Source of the DNA: Sphaerisporangium sp039871875
GTDB taxonomy: Bacteria; Actinomycetota; Actinomycetes; Streptosporangiales; Streptosporangiaceae
Assembly (NCBI RefSeq): GCF_039871875.1
Contig: NZ_JBDPMD010000043.1
Span: 1-64,000 of the forward strand
Direction of reading: 5' to 3'
Length of the DNA stretch: 64,000 nucleotides
The first letter of the stretch is position 1. Each line of letters starts with the position of its first letter. The notes under the pieces are model-generated. The model saw only the letters and a list, made by a program, of their open reading frames with translations, ran no database searches and was not told where the DNA came from. The position numbers and the translations under genes are program-made. Below are positions 28,608 through 37,835 of the stretch, piece by piece.

Positions 28608-29081
28608 TCATCTTCGGCAGGTCCGCGTGCCCGCCGCGTCGCCATGCCGGTGGCCGTGCGCATTCATGGCTCCAGCCGGATCCCTCAGAATATCACGTGC
28701 TTCTCAAGCGACTCTATATCGTCCGCATGATTGGGACGCGTTAATTGAAACTCCGGGCCCGCAGTCTTCCCTTGGCGGATAAAAAGGGTGGCACGACGTT
28801 TATGGACGCGCCTTGTGGGTGAGTTGGCCGTGCACATCATCTGTCACGACGACCCGGTCGGAGGCTCGCGCGTGTCCATCAGACGACTGCTGCTCGATTT
28901 AAGTGCCATTATGCTGACCGCGGGCGGCGTATCAGGCCGGGCAGGAACCCGCATTCAAGGCTGGTCCGGGCCCGGCGGCGCACTCACCCGCCTCGACGTG
29001 TTGCCCAAAAATTCACAGTCGATTTCAGGACTTCCGAAACGACTTTCGCACCGGGCGGCCGAGGCGACGTCGGCGCCCGTC
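28608..29081. other. Non-coding region between rpoB paralogue and monooxygenase gene
   Basis: Although a rightward frame is open from 28788, the part up to about 29050 has AT-rich third positions, two TTA codons and codons such as AAA, AAT and AGA, unlike the gene after it. I judge it non-coding. It must carry the monooxygenase promoter; an AT-rich patch at 28680-28790 is the likely place. Confidence 0.55.
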
Positions 29082-30575
29082 GTGCGGGAGAACGGCGGAG
29101 CGACGGCGGAGCGGCACGTGCGTGTCGCGGTCATCGGGGCGGGGTTCGCGGGGCTGGGGATGGGGATCCGGCTCAAGCAGCGCGGCATCGACGATTTCGT
29201 CGTGCTCGAACGGGGGGACGACGTCGGCGGGACGTGGCGGGACTGTGTGTATCCCGGTGCGGCCAGCGACGTGCCCTCCAATCTCTACTCGTACTCGTTC
29301 GCCCCCGAACCGGCGTGGACCAGCACGTTTCCCTCGCAGCCGGAGATCCAGCGATATCTGCAGCGGTGCAAGGCGGAGTTCGGGCTGGAGCGGCATCTTC
29401 GTACCGGTCACGAGGTGCTGGCCTCCGAGTGGGACGACGGTTCCGCCCGGTGGCGTGTCACCACGTCGAAGGGGGACCTGACGGCGGACGTGCTCGTGGT
29501 CGCGACCGGGCCGCTCAGCGAGCCCGCCATACCGCCGGTTCCGGGGCTCGATCGGTTCTCAGGAGCCGTCTTTCATTCGGCGGCCTGGGATCACTCCCAC
29601 GACCTCGACGGCAAACACGTGGCGGTGATCGGCACGGGGGCCTCCGCGGCTCAGTTCATTCCTGAGATTCAGCCGAAGGTGGCCGGGCTCTACGTTTTCC
29701 AGCGCACCCCTCAGTGGGTGATGCCGCGCTGGAATCGCGCCAAGCCGGTTGTCGAGAAAAGACTTTTCCGCCGATTACCTGTCGTGCAGCGGCTGGCGCG
29801 GACCGCGGCCTACCTGTGGCGGGAGTCGCTTTTTCTCGGGCTCGCGTTCGATCCGCGCGTGCTCAGGCCGGTGGAATGGCTGGCGCGGCGCCACCTGCAC
29901 CGGCAGGTGCGTGATCCCGGGCTGCGCGCGGCGCTGACTCCCGACTACCGGCTCGGCTGTAAACGCATCATTCTCTCCAGCACCTACTTTCCCGCGATCA
30001 CCCAGGCGAACACCGAACTGGTGACCAGCGGGATACGCGAGGTGCGGCGGAATTCGATCGTCAGTGCCGACCGGACCGAACGCGTGGTCGACACGATCGT
30101 CTTCGGCACCGGGTTCGAGCCGGCCAACACGGCCATCGCCGGCCGGCTTCGCGGAAGGGACGGCCGGCTGCTCGCCGACGCCTGGCGCGAGGGCGCGGAG
30201 GCTTACCTCGGCACCGCCATAGCCGGTTACCCCAACCTCTTCATGCTTCTCGGCCCGAACGCCGTCTCAGGACAGAACTCGTCGCTGCTGACGGCGGAGG
30301 CCCAGGTCGACTACGCGATCGACGCCATACGGTTCATGGACGAGTCCGGTACCGCGGCGGTGGAGGTACGCGCGGAGGCCCAGGCGTCGTTCGTGGCCGA
30401 CGTGCAGCGAATGCTGATCCGCACCGTGTGGGCGTCCGGCTGCAGGAGCTGGTACCTCGACGCCCGCGGCCGCAACACCACGCTGTGGCCGGGTCTCACC
30501 CGCGCCTTCCGCCGCCAGACCCGCCGCTTCGACCACGAGAACTACGTGCTGCGCGCCCGCCCGTCCGGGAGCTGA
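29082..30575 (+). CDS. Flavin-containing monooxygenase (Baeyer-Villiger type)
   Basis: A roughly 497-residue class B flavoprotein monooxygenase. The FAD motif GAGFAGLGMG opens the protein, followed by ERGDDVGGTWRDCVYPGAAS and DVPSNLYSYSF. The fingerprint FxGxxxHxxxWD is FSGAVFHSAAWD, and the NADPH motif is AVIGTGASAAQFIPE. The HxxxWD form is that of Baeyer-Villiger monooxygenases and N-hydroxylating relatives, which use NADPH and O2 to oxidise ketones or similar substrates. The start is uncertain: GTG 29082 fits the switch to GC-rich third positions, and GTG 29118 (with GGAG 7 nt upstream) is also possible. The last 34 nt overlap the end of the convergent LuxR gene. Confidence 0.85.
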   Translation: MRENGGATAERHVRVAVIGAGFAGLGMGIRLKQRGIDDFVVLERGDDVGGTWRDCVYPGAASDVPSNLYSYSFAPEPAWTSTFPSQPEIQRYLQRCKAEFGLERHLRTGHEVLASEWDDGSARWRVTTSKGDLTADVLVVATGPLSEPAIPPVPGLDRFSGAVFHSAAWDHSHDLDGKHVAVIGTGASAAQFIPEIQPKVAGLYVFQRTPQWVMPRWNRAKPVVEKRLFRRLPVVQRLARTAAYLWRESLFLGLAFDPRVLRPVEWLARRHLHRQVRDPGLRAALTPDYRLGCKRIILSSTYFPAITQANTELVTSGIREVRRNSIVSADRTERVVDTIVFGTGFEPANTAIAGRLRGRDGRLLADAWREGAEAYLGTAIAGYPNLFMLLGPNAVSGQNSSLLTAEAQVDYAIDAIRFMDESGTAAVEVRAEAQASFVADVQRMLIRTVWASGCRSWYLDARGRNTTLWPGLTRAFRRQTRRFDHENYVLRARPSGS

Positions 30576-33415
30576 ACAGAGGGCCGCTGACCCGTCCTGT
30601 CCTCGGAGAGCTCGTCGGCCAGGACGTGGTCGAGCTGGCTGCGTGAGGTGATGTCCAGCTTGGCGAAGACCTTGCGCAGGTGGTACTCGACGGTGCGCGG
30701 GCTCACGAACAACCGGCTGCCGATCTCGGAGTTGGTGAGGCCCTTGGTGGCGAGGCGGACGATCTGTCCCTCACGCGGGGTGAGGTCGCCACCGGTCGCC
30801 GGGACGCCGCGGCGCTGCGCGGTCTCCCCGGTGGACCGCAGCTCCCGCGCCGCCCGCTCGCCGAACGCCGCCATGCCCATCGTCGTGAAGAGCTGGTGCG
30901 CGGCGCGCAGTTGCTTGCGTGCCTCGGTCTTGCGCCGTTCCCTGCGCAGCCATTCGCCGTAGACGAGGTGGGCGCGGGCGAGGTCGGGACGCAGCCGGGT
31001 GCGGCCGAGCCGTTCGATCGCCTCCCGGTAGAGCGTCTCGGCCGTCGCCTGCTCGCTGACCAGGGCGCGCGAGCGGGCCTCGATCCCGAGGGCCCAGTCG
31101 GTGGGGCTGACGCGAGTGGTCTCGGCGAGTTGCTCGACGGCCCGGCAGGCGAGCACGCGGTCGCCGCTGCGGGCGGCGGCCTCGGCGAGTTCCGCCGGAG
31201 CCCACTGCGACGCGGCGCCCGGCGCCGGCGGGCCCGCGGCGGCGCGCCGGGCCGCGGCGCAGGCCCGGCCGTAGCGTCCGAGACCGGTGTAGAGGACGGC
31301 TTTCGCCCAGTCGATGACGGTCGCCCCGGCGCCCTCGCCCCGGGCCGCAGCGTCGTTCGAGCTCGTGTGCGTCAGCTCCTCGGCCTCGGCCTCACGGCCG
31401 CGCCACGCGGCGAGCGCGAGGGCGCCGTAGTTGGTGATCCGCAGCCCGGTCGCCGCGGTGATCGCCTGGACCTCCGCGCTCAGCGCCGCCGCCTCGGCCG
31501 TTTCGCCCTCGAAGAGGTGCATCATGGCGCGGGAGCCGAGGGCCACGGGCATCTCGGCGAGCGCGCCGGTGTCCCGCGCGCGGCCGACGTGGCGGTCCGC
31601 CAGCGTGCGGCAGGCGTCGCCGTCCCACAGCGCCACGGCGGCGGCGAACGCGGGCGAGAGCCACCGGACCTCCTCCTCGGTGGGGACGCCGTGGCCGAGA
31701 CAGGCGGCCACGGCGCGGCGCAGCGCCGGTGCCGCCGCGCCGGGGCCCCCGGTGAACAGTTGCACCAGCCCGTCCAGCAGGAGGTCCTGAGCGCGCCCGG
31801 CCCCCGGCGGTGCCGCGCGGGCCGCGGCGGCGGCGTCGAGCAGGCCACCGCCGCGCACCGCCAGGCGTCCGGCGGACATCGCCGCGGACAGCGCCTCCAG
31901 GTAGGCGTCGCGGGCCAGTGCCGGGTCCACCGGCCACAGGCGCCGCGCGGCGTCCAGCAGCAGCGGCGAAGCGGTGTTCCCGCGGTCGGCGGTGAACGCG
32001 ATCCCGGCGCGCAGGAAGACCGCGCGGGCCCGCTGCCGTTCGTCGAGCGGGCCGGCCAGCGCCACACCGAGGAGTCCCGACGCGGCGTCCGGCGCCCCCG
32101 CTTCCTGTTTGGCACGGGCCGCGGCCAGCGCGCGTTCCGCCCGGCGGGCCGGTTCGGAGGTCAGCTCGGTCGCGCGCCGCAGGAACGCCGCCGCGGCGGC
32201 CAGGCCGCCGCGTGCCTGCGCGCGTACGGCCGTGTGTTCCAGTTCGGCGGCGGCCTCCTCGTCGGCCCCGGCCACCGCGTGCGCGTGGTGCCAGGCACGG
32301 CGGTCACGGTCGGTGCGGGGGTCGGTCGCCTCCGCCAGCGCGTGGTGCGCCCGCCTGCGCTCCTCCGCAGCGGCGGCCCGGTACACCGCCGAACGCACCA
32401 GCGGATGACGGAACCGCACCCCGGCGCCGAACTCGCACAGCCCGGCCGCCGCCGCCGGAGCCGCCGCGGCGGTCCCGACGCCGAGCCGCGCCGCCGCCCG
32501 CCAGACCAGGACCGGGTCCCCGAGCGGCTCGGCCGCCGCGACCAGCAGCAGCCGCCGTGTGTCCGGAGGCAGCGGTTCCAGGCGCCGCAGGAAGCTGTCC
32601 TCGATCCATCCGGGCGGCCCCTGGACGGCGGGCAGCCCGAAGCCGCCGGCCAGTTCGGCGGGGGTCATCTCGTGCGACAGCTCCAGCAGCGCCAGCGGGT
32701 TGCCGTGCGCCTCGGCGACGATCCGGTCCCGCACCTGCGGATCCAGCGGCCCGGGGACCACCGAGCGCAGCAACGCCTGCGCGTCCTCGTCCCGCAGGCC
32801 GCCGATCACCAGCTCCGGCAGGCCGGACAGGTCGTGCGCGTCGGTGCCGCGCGCCGCGAACACGCACGCCATCGGCCCGGCGAACAGCCGCCGCGCGACG
32901 AACGCGAGCACCTGCGCCGAGGCGGCGTCGAGCCACTGCGCGTCGTCGATCACGCACACCAGGGGCTGCTCACCGGCCGCGTCCGCGAGCAGGCTCAGCA
33001 CCGCCAGCCCCACGAGGAACCGGTCGGGCGGCGGCTCCGCGCGCAGCCCGAAGACGGTGGCGAGCGCGCCGCGCTGCGGTTCCGGCAGCCTGTCGAGCCG
33101 TTCCAGCATCGGCGCGCAGAGCTGGTGCACCGCCGCGTACGGAAGCTCCATCTCGGAACGGACGCCCGCGGCCCGCACCACCCGGCATCCCGCCGCCCGC
33201 TCGGCCAGGTACTCCAGCAGGACCGACTTGCCCACCCCCGGGTCCCCGCGCAGCACCAGGGACCGGCTCTCGCCGGCGAGCACCGCCGTCACCAGCCGGT
33301 CGAGCGTGTCGCACTCGGCACGCCGGCGGTCCAGCAGGGTGGCGGCGGCCCCTGGGCGCACGGGCCGCGGGGACCGCCGCCCGTGCGACAGGTACGCCTC
33401 CAGTAAGCCGGTCAT
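30542..33415 (-). CDS. Large LuxR-family ATPase regulator (LAL type)
   Basis: A 957-residue regulator. Residues about 25-300 form a STAND/AAA ATPase domain with Walker A GDPGVGKS (57-64) and Walker B VCVIDDAQWLD. A long Ala-rich TPR-like helical region follows. The C-terminus is a LuxR helix-turn-helix, LTPREGQIVRLATKGLTNSE, then SPRTVEYHLRKVFAKL. Such proteins bind an inducer and ATP and activate target promoters, often of sugar use or secondary metabolism. Its ATG overlaps the stop of the ROK gene by 4 nt (ATGA at 33415-33412). It is thus the last gene of the sugar-transport operon, an unusual place for a LAL protein, and may activate that operon. Confidence 0.92.
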   Translation of the reverse strand: MTGLLEAYLSHGRRSPRPVRPGAAATLLDRRRAECDTLDRLVTAVLAGESRSLVLRGDPGVGKSVLLEYLAERAAGCRVVRAAGVRSEMELPYAAVHQLCAPMLERLDRLPEPQRGALATVFGLRAEPPPDRFLVGLAVLSLLADAAGEQPLVCVIDDAQWLDAASAQVLAFVARRLFAGPMACVFAARGTDAHDLSGLPELVIGGLRDEDAQALLRSVVPGPLDPQVRDRIVAEAHGNPLALLELSHEMTPAELAGGFGLPAVQGPPGWIEDSFLRRLEPLPPDTRRLLLVAAAEPLGDPVLVWRAAARLGVGTAAAAPAAAAGLCEFGAGVRFRHPLVRSAVYRAAAAEERRRAHHALAEATDPRTDRDRRAWHHAHAVAGADEEAAAELEHTAVRAQARGGLAAAAAFLRRATELTSEPARRAERALAAARAKQEAGAPDAASGLLGVALAGPLDERQRARAVFLRAGIAFTADRGNTASPLLLDAARRLWPVDPALARDAYLEALSAAMSAGRLAVRGGGLLDAAAAARAAPPGAGRAQDLLLDGLVQLFTGGPGAAAPALRRAVAACLGHGVPTEEEVRWLSPAFAAAVALWDGDACRTLADRHVGRARDTGALAEMPVALGSRAMMHLFEGETAEAAALSAEVQAITAATGLRITNYGALALAAWRGREAEAEELTHTSSNDAAARGEGAGATVIDWAKAVLYTGLGRYGRACAAARRAAAGPPAPGAASQWAPAELAEAAARSGDRVLACRAVEQLAETTRVSPTDWALGIEARSRALVSEQATAETLYREAIERLGRTRLRPDLARAHLVYGEWLRRERRKTEARKQLRAAHQLFTTMGMAAFGERAARELRSTGETAQRRGVPATGGDLTPREGQIVRLATKGLTNSEIGSRLFVSPRTVEYHLRKVFAKLDITSRSQLDHVLADELSEDRTGQRPSVQLPDGRARST

Positions 33416-34656
33416 CGGGGTCCCCTCTCGGACATGGGATCGGCGGCGATGAGCGCTTCGAGGGGCAGCAACGCCGAACCGGTGGCCACGGCGTCCCCCC
33501 CGAACCTGGCCACCAGCAGCTCGAACTGGCCGCCCGGCCTGGACAGGCTGTGATTCCTGATCGCGGTGGTGATGCGGTCGCCGAGCGACTCCATGAGCCG
33601 CAGGCCCACCCAGCCGCCGATGACGATCCGTTCGGGACCGGTCAGGTTGACCATGCCGCCCAGCGCGGCCCCCAGGCAGTCGATGACGTCCTCGACGATC
33701 GCGCTCGCGGCCGGGTCGCCCCGGTGGGCCGCGGCGATGAGCTCGCCGACGGCGCGCCAGCCGGTGCCCTCGAAGACCGCGCCGGTGTCACGCCACGCCG
33801 AGAGGATCGCGTCGGAGCCGAGGTAGGCCTCGACGCACCCCCGGTTGCCGCACCGGCACACGCGTCCGCCGCGCTCGATCACCATGTGCCCCCACTCCCC
33901 CGCGCTGGAGTGGGAGCCGTACGCCACCTCTCCCCCGGTGACGACGCCGAGCCCGACGCCGCGGCCGAGGAGCGCGACCAGGGCGTGGTCCGCGCCGCGT
34001 GCGCTGCCGAACCACAGCTCCGCCCTGGCCTGCATCTTCGCGCCGTTCTCCGCGAGTACGGGGATGCCCCCGGCGTCGCACAACGACCGGACGGGGACGG
34101 GCGGCCAGCCGAGGCTCTGGGCGTACAGGGTCTGCCGGTCGCCGGGCCCGGTCTCGACCAGGCCGGGCAGGCCGAGGCCGATGCCGAGCAGGGTCGGCCA
34201 CCGGGCGGCGTTGCGGTCGCGCAGCGCCACCAGGGCCTCGTGGATGTCGGCGGCGATCCGCTCCGGGTCCTCCTCCTGGGCACCGCCGCGGAACTCGCGG
34301 TCGATGCGGTTCATCGCCAGGTCGAACATCTCCACCGCGACGCCGCGTTCACCGATGTCGGCACCGATCGTGATCGCGCTCTCGGCGCGGGGCCCGATCA
34401 GGGTGATGGGTCGGCCGCCCCGCGAGGAGACCGATCCGCGTTCCTCGACGAGACCCGCGGCGATCAGTTCGGCGACGAGGTTGCCCGCCGAGGCCGTGGA
34501 CAGGCCGCTCTCCTTCGCGATGGCGGCCCGCGTGGTCTCCTGCGCGAGGATCACCTGCTTGAGGACCAGCGCACGGTTGCGCTGCCGCAGGGTGGTGACC
34601 GTGGACACTTCGGGGAGGCTCAGGAGATGCCGCCCACCGCCGGGTTCGACGCTCAT
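33412..34656 (-). CDS. ROK family transcriptional regulator (XylR/NagC type)
   Basis: A 414-residue sugar-responsive repressor with a very good ribosome binding site (GAGGAGG). The N-terminal winged helix-turn-helix (RNRALVLKQVILAQETTRAA, then SGLSTASAGNLVAELIAAG) is followed by a ROK kinase-like domain. That domain has the phosphate loops TIGADIGERGVAVEMF and LLGRGVGLGVVTGGEV, the sugar motif SSAGEWGHMVIERGG, and the zinc site CRCGNRGCVEAYLG. ROK repressors release DNA when they bind a sugar. It follows the GH5 gene by 15 nt and overlaps the LuxR gene, so it likely represses the operon that contains it. The palindrome at 39161-39177 is a candidate site. Confidence 0.93.
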   Translation of the reverse strand: MSVEPGGGRHLLSLPEVSTVTTLRQRNRALVLKQVILAQETTRAAIAKESGLSTASAGNLVAELIAAGLVEERGSVSSRGGRPITLIGPRAESAITIGADIGERGVAVEMFDLAMNRIDREFRGGAQEEDPERIAADIHEALVALRDRNAARWPTLLGIGLGLPGLVETGPGDRQTLYAQSLGWPPVPVRSLCDAGGIPVLAENGAKMQARAELWFGSARGADHALVALLGRGVGLGVVTGGEVAYGSHSSAGEWGHMVIERGGRVCRCGNRGCVEAYLGSDAILSAWRDTGAVFEGTGWRAVGELIAAAHRGDPAASAIVEDVIDCLGAALGGMVNLTGPERIVIGGWVGLRLMESLGDRITTAIRNHSLSRPGGQFELLVARFGGDAVATGSALLPLEALIAADPMSERGPR

Positions 34657-34671
34657 GGTTCCACCCTCCTC

Positions 34672-36102
34672 TCACTCGGCGGCGGTCACGTCGACGGCCC
34701 GCAGCCGCGCCGTCCTGGTCGCGTGGGCGACCAGGCGGTCCCGCCTCCAGGAGATCTCGAACGCGTCCGGGTCCTCGGAGTCGGCCTGCCAGCCGGACGG
34801 GGGGTGTTCGAGCGGGAAGTGCAGCTCCTCCCCGGCGCCGACGGTCACGGGCATCATTTCCGCGTCCGTGTACGGCCGGCCCGACTCACGGTGCCAGAAG
34901 CCGTTGCGGGCGTGCCGGGCGAACCGGTCGCGGAACGTGGGGGACTCGTCGACGAACCCCCACCCGGGGATGCGCAGCGGGGCGCGCCCGAACATGGCGT
35001 TGACGATCTCCGGGCGTCGCCGGCAGGCCCCCAGCGCGACGGAGTCGAGGTAGTTCTGGAGGATGTCCCAGGCCAGGCCGGGGTCCACCGCGGCGTGCGG
35101 GTCGGCGATCAGTGCCCAGCCGTCGGGGAGGCCGGCCGAGACGGGCGAGGTGAGGGTGTCGAGCTTCTTCCACGGCCAGAAGTTCCAGCCGATCTCGTGC
35201 TGCTCGTACAGCCGGTGCGCCGTGTAGATCCACTCCGGGGTGTTCTCGCCGCCCTCCCCCATGTAGATGGGCACGCCGAGGCGGTCCCGTACATCGAGGT
35301 ACTGCTGGATGCTGGACCGGTCGGGCGGGCACCAGTAGCGGTGGAACTGCAATGTGGAGTTGGGGTCGAAGACGTCGGTGAAGATGGACCAGTTCGTCGC
35401 CCAGTGCGAGCCCTCGTAGACGATCAGGTGGAACGGGTCGATCGCGCGGATCGCCACGGTCAGGTCGCGGTAGAGAGCGACGAGCTCGGCGGGGTAGACG
35501 TGCTGCCACTCGTTCGGCAGCGGCTCGTTCAGCAGGTCGTAGCCGAGCACGACGGTGCTGTCCCGGTACCGTCGTGCGATCTCCTCCCACAGGTGGATCG
35601 TCAGCCGTCGGTTGCGGTCGTCCATGAACAGTTCGGGCTTGCCGTTCGGGGAGTCGTCGATGTTGGTGCCCGTCTGCCCGCCCGGCGCCCCGTGCAGGTC
35701 GAGCAGCACCCACAGGTTGTGGGCCTCGCACCAGCGCAGCAGGTCGTCGATGTGGGTGAAGCCGTCGAGGAAGGCGCCGTCCCCGTCGACGAGGGCACGG
35801 GAGTTGAGCGGGAGCCTGACGTGGTCGAAACCCAGCCGGGCGATGGCGGCGATGTCCTCCTCGGTGACATAGGTGCCGCGGAACCGGGCCCAGAACTCGG
35901 CGGCCCGCCCGGGGCCGACGAGGGCTTCGACGCGTCGCTCGATCTGACGGGCCGAACTCATCTCGTCACCGAACCTCCACATGTAGCCCTCGGCGAGCAG
36001 CCAGTTGCCGAGGCCGATGCCGCGCGGCAGCAGCGGAGCACCCGAGCCGTCGACCAGCCGGGGGCCACTGGCACGGACGAAGCCGGTGAAGCGATCGATC
36101 AT
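34672..36102 (-). CDS. Intracellular GH5 glycoside hydrolase
   Basis: A 476-residue TIM-barrel enzyme without a signal peptide. It has the family's strand motifs GIGLGNWLLAEGYMW and GFDHVRLPLNS, acid/base Glu193 in YDLLNEPLPNEW, the conserved HRYWCP, and nucleophile Glu283 in YMGEGGENTPEW. The pattern resembles exo-beta-1,3-glucanase or beta-glucosidase-like GH5 subfamilies rather than secreted cellulases. A roughly 100-residue beta-domain follows at the C-terminus. Its position after the ABC permease genes (26-nt gap) indicates that it cleaves the imported oligosaccharide. The exact linkage is not known; the divergent secreted GH5 gene suggests a beta-1,3-glucan pathway. Confidence 0.9.
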   Translation of the reverse strand: MIDRFTGFVRASGPRLVDGSGAPLLPRGIGLGNWLLAEGYMWRFGDEMSSARQIERRVEALVGPGRAAEFWARFRGTYVTEEDIAAIARLGFDHVRLPLNSRALVDGDGAFLDGFTHIDDLLRWCEAHNLWVLLDLHGAPGGQTGTNIDDSPNGKPELFMDDRNRRLTIHLWEEIARRYRDSTVVLGYDLLNEPLPNEWQHVYPAELVALYRDLTVAIRAIDPFHLIVYEGSHWATNWSIFTDVFDPNSTLQFHRYWCPPDRSSIQQYLDVRDRLGVPIYMGEGGENTPEWIYTAHRLYEQHEIGWNFWPWKKLDTLTSPVSAGLPDGWALIADPHAAVDPGLAWDILQNYLDSVALGACRRRPEIVNAMFGRAPLRIPGWGFVDESPTFRDRFARHARNGFWHRESGRPYTDAEMMPVTVGAGEELHFPLEHPPSGWQADSEDPDAFEISWRRDRLVAHATRTARLRAVDVTAAE

Positions 36103-36128
36103 GAACGTTACCTTGCTTTCTCATTGCC

Positions 36129-36953
36129 CTATTTGAGCCCGGACAGGGTGAACCCCTGCACGATGTGACGCTGGAAGACCACGAAGACGATCAGCACGGG
36201 GACCACCATGAGGGTCGCCCCGGCCATCTGGAGCGACGGGCTGGTCGCGATCTGCCGGTTCAGCAGCGACACCCCGACCGACAGGGTGTAGAGCCGCTCG
36301 TCCCCGGCGACGACCAGAGGCCAGAGGAAGCTGTTCCAGGCGCCGATGAAGGTCAGGACGATCTGGACGGCCATCACCGGCCGGGACAGCGGCAGGACGA
36401 TCCGCCAGAAGATGTGCGCCTCGCCGGCCCCGTCGACGCGGGCGGCCTCGATCATCTCGGTGGGGACGGCGGACATGAACTGCCGGAACAGGAAGACGCC
36501 GAACCCCGACACCAGCCCCGGGAGCGCGACGCCGGCCAGCGTGTCGGTCAGCCTCACGCCGTTGAGGACGAGATAGGTGGGGATCATGGTCACCTGCACC
36601 GGGATCATCATGGTGGCCAGCACGAGGAAGAACATGAGGCCGCGGCCCCGGAAGCGGAACTTGGCGAACCCGTAGCCGGCCATCGCCATGAGCAGCACCC
36701 CGATCATGCTGATCAGCACGACCACGATCGTGTTGACCAGGTAGCGGTCGAAGTCCATCTCCGCGAACAGCCGCGCGAAATTCTGGAACGTGGGCGCCTC
36801 GGGGAGCAATCGGGGCGGGGAGGTGACCGACTCCGGCCGCGGCTTCACCGAACCGGAGATCATCCAGAGGAACGGGAACGCCGTCGCCGACGCCCCGAAG
36901 CACAGGACGGCTCCGGCGATCACGGTCAGACCGCGGCGGCTAGTGATCCGCAC
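36129..36953 (-). CDS. Sugar ABC transporter permease (MalG type)
   Basis: A 274-residue inner-membrane permease starting at GTG 36953, with six predicted helices (for example AGAVLCFGASATAFPFLWMI and FFLVLATMMIPVQVTMIPTY). The EAA loop contacting the ATPase is intact: EAARVDGAGEAHIFWRIVLP. It ends FTLSGLK, typical of MalG-type CUT1 permeases. It overlaps the MalF-type gene by 14 nt and works with it as the transmembrane pair. No ATP-binding protein gene is present in the window, so a shared ATPase such as MsiK is expected. Confidence 0.93.
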   Translation of the reverse strand: MRITSRRGLTVIAGAVLCFGASATAFPFLWMISGSVKPRPESVTSPPRLLPEAPTFQNFARLFAEMDFDRYLVNTIVVVLISMIGVLLMAMAGYGFAKFRFRGRGLMFFLVLATMMIPVQVTMIPTYLVLNGVRLTDTLAGVALPGLVSGFGVFLFRQFMSAVPTEMIEAARVDGAGEAHIFWRIVLPLSRPVMAVQIVLTFIGAWNSFLWPLVVAGDERLYTLSVGVSLLNRQIATSPSLQMAGATLMVVPVLIVFVVFQRHIVQGFTLSGLK

Positions 36954-37818
36954 CGGGCCTCCTCGCGCGCAACTGGACGAGGGTGATCCCGGCGATGATC
37001 AGGAAGAGCACCAGTGTCCCGGCACCCGCGTAGCCGAACCGGCTCGCGGAGAAGCCCTCCTGGTAGAGGAACAGGGAGATGCTCGTCGACTCACCGAGCG
37101 GCCCGCCCTTGGTGAGCACGAACGGCTCGTCGAAGAACTGCAGCCAGCCGATGACGGTGGTGACGGCGACGAAGGAGAACGCGAACCGCAGCAGCGGGAT
37201 GACGATCGACACGATCTTGCGCGGCCCGGAGGCGCCGTCGAGGTCCGCGGCCTCCAGGTACTCCCTGGGGAGGCCCTTCAGTGCCGCGAGGAAGATGATG
37301 ATGTTCAGTCCCGTGCCGCGCCAGACGGCGACGAGGGCGACGGAGAACTTCACCAGCACGGGATCGCTGAGCCACCGCGCCGGCGGCAGGCCCGCGATCG
37401 CCAGCAGGTGGTTGAGCAGGCCGAACTGCGTGTTGAGAAGGTAACCCCACACGAGCGACACGGCGACGATCGCGGTGACGGCCGGGGCGAAGTAGAACGC
37501 CCTGAGCGCGCGGAAGAAGCGGCTCTCGCTGCGGTGCAGCAGGAGCGCGGCCGCGAACGAGACGGCGATCACGGTGGGCACGCCCAGCAGCGCGAAGATC
37601 CCGGTGTTGGTGAGGGCCTGCCGGAAGCCGGGGTCGGCGAACAGTCCGCGGTAGTTGTCCAGGCCCACGAAGCCGATCCTGGAGCGGTCGGCCAGGCCCG
37701 CGAGGTCCATGTCCGTCACGCTGACCGGCAGTGCGACCAGGATCGGGAGCACCCCGAAGACGAGCAGCAGGAACATGGCCGGAGCGACGAAGGCGTAGGG
37801 GGCGAGAGGCTGTTTCAT
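36940..37818 (-). CDS. Sugar ABC transporter permease (MalF type)
   Basis: The 292-residue permease begins MKQPLAPYAFVAPAMFLLLV and has six predicted helices plus the EAA loop YLEAADLDGASGPRKIVSIV. ATG 37818 has GGAGAAG at a good distance. An alternative ATG at 37839 overlaps the stop of the binding-protein gene by 4 nt (ATGA) but lacks a ribosome binding site, so either could be used. It forms the heterodimeric channel with the MalG-type permease for import of an oligosaccharide delivered by the upstream lipoprotein. Confidence 0.92.
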   Translation of the reverse strand: MKQPLAPYAFVAPAMFLLLVFGVLPILVALPVSVTDMDLAGLADRSRIGFVGLDNYRGLFADPGFRQALTNTGIFALLGVPTVIAVSFAAALLLHRSESRFFRALRAFYFAPAVTAIVAVSLVWGYLLNTQFGLLNHLLAIAGLPPARWLSDPVLVKFSVALVAVWRGTGLNIIIFLAALKGLPREYLEAADLDGASGPRKIVSIVIPLLRFAFSFVAVTTVIGWLQFFDEPFVLTKGGPLGESTSISLFLYQEGFSASRFGYAGAGTLVLFLIIAGITLVQLRARRPGADH

Positions 37819-37835
37819 GCCGGCTTCTCCGCTGG

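Noticed and set aside
28788..29081. N-terminal extension of the flavin monooxygenase frame
   Set aside because: AT-rich third positions, two TTA codons and no similarity to the family's N-terminus argue that it is upstream non-coding DNA.
30680..36168. Long plus-strand open frames (up to 1318 codons) opposite the regulators and GH5 gene
   Set aside because: Arg/Pro-rich or Asp/Val-rich shadows of well-supported minus-strand genes. No domains or ribosome binding sites fit.
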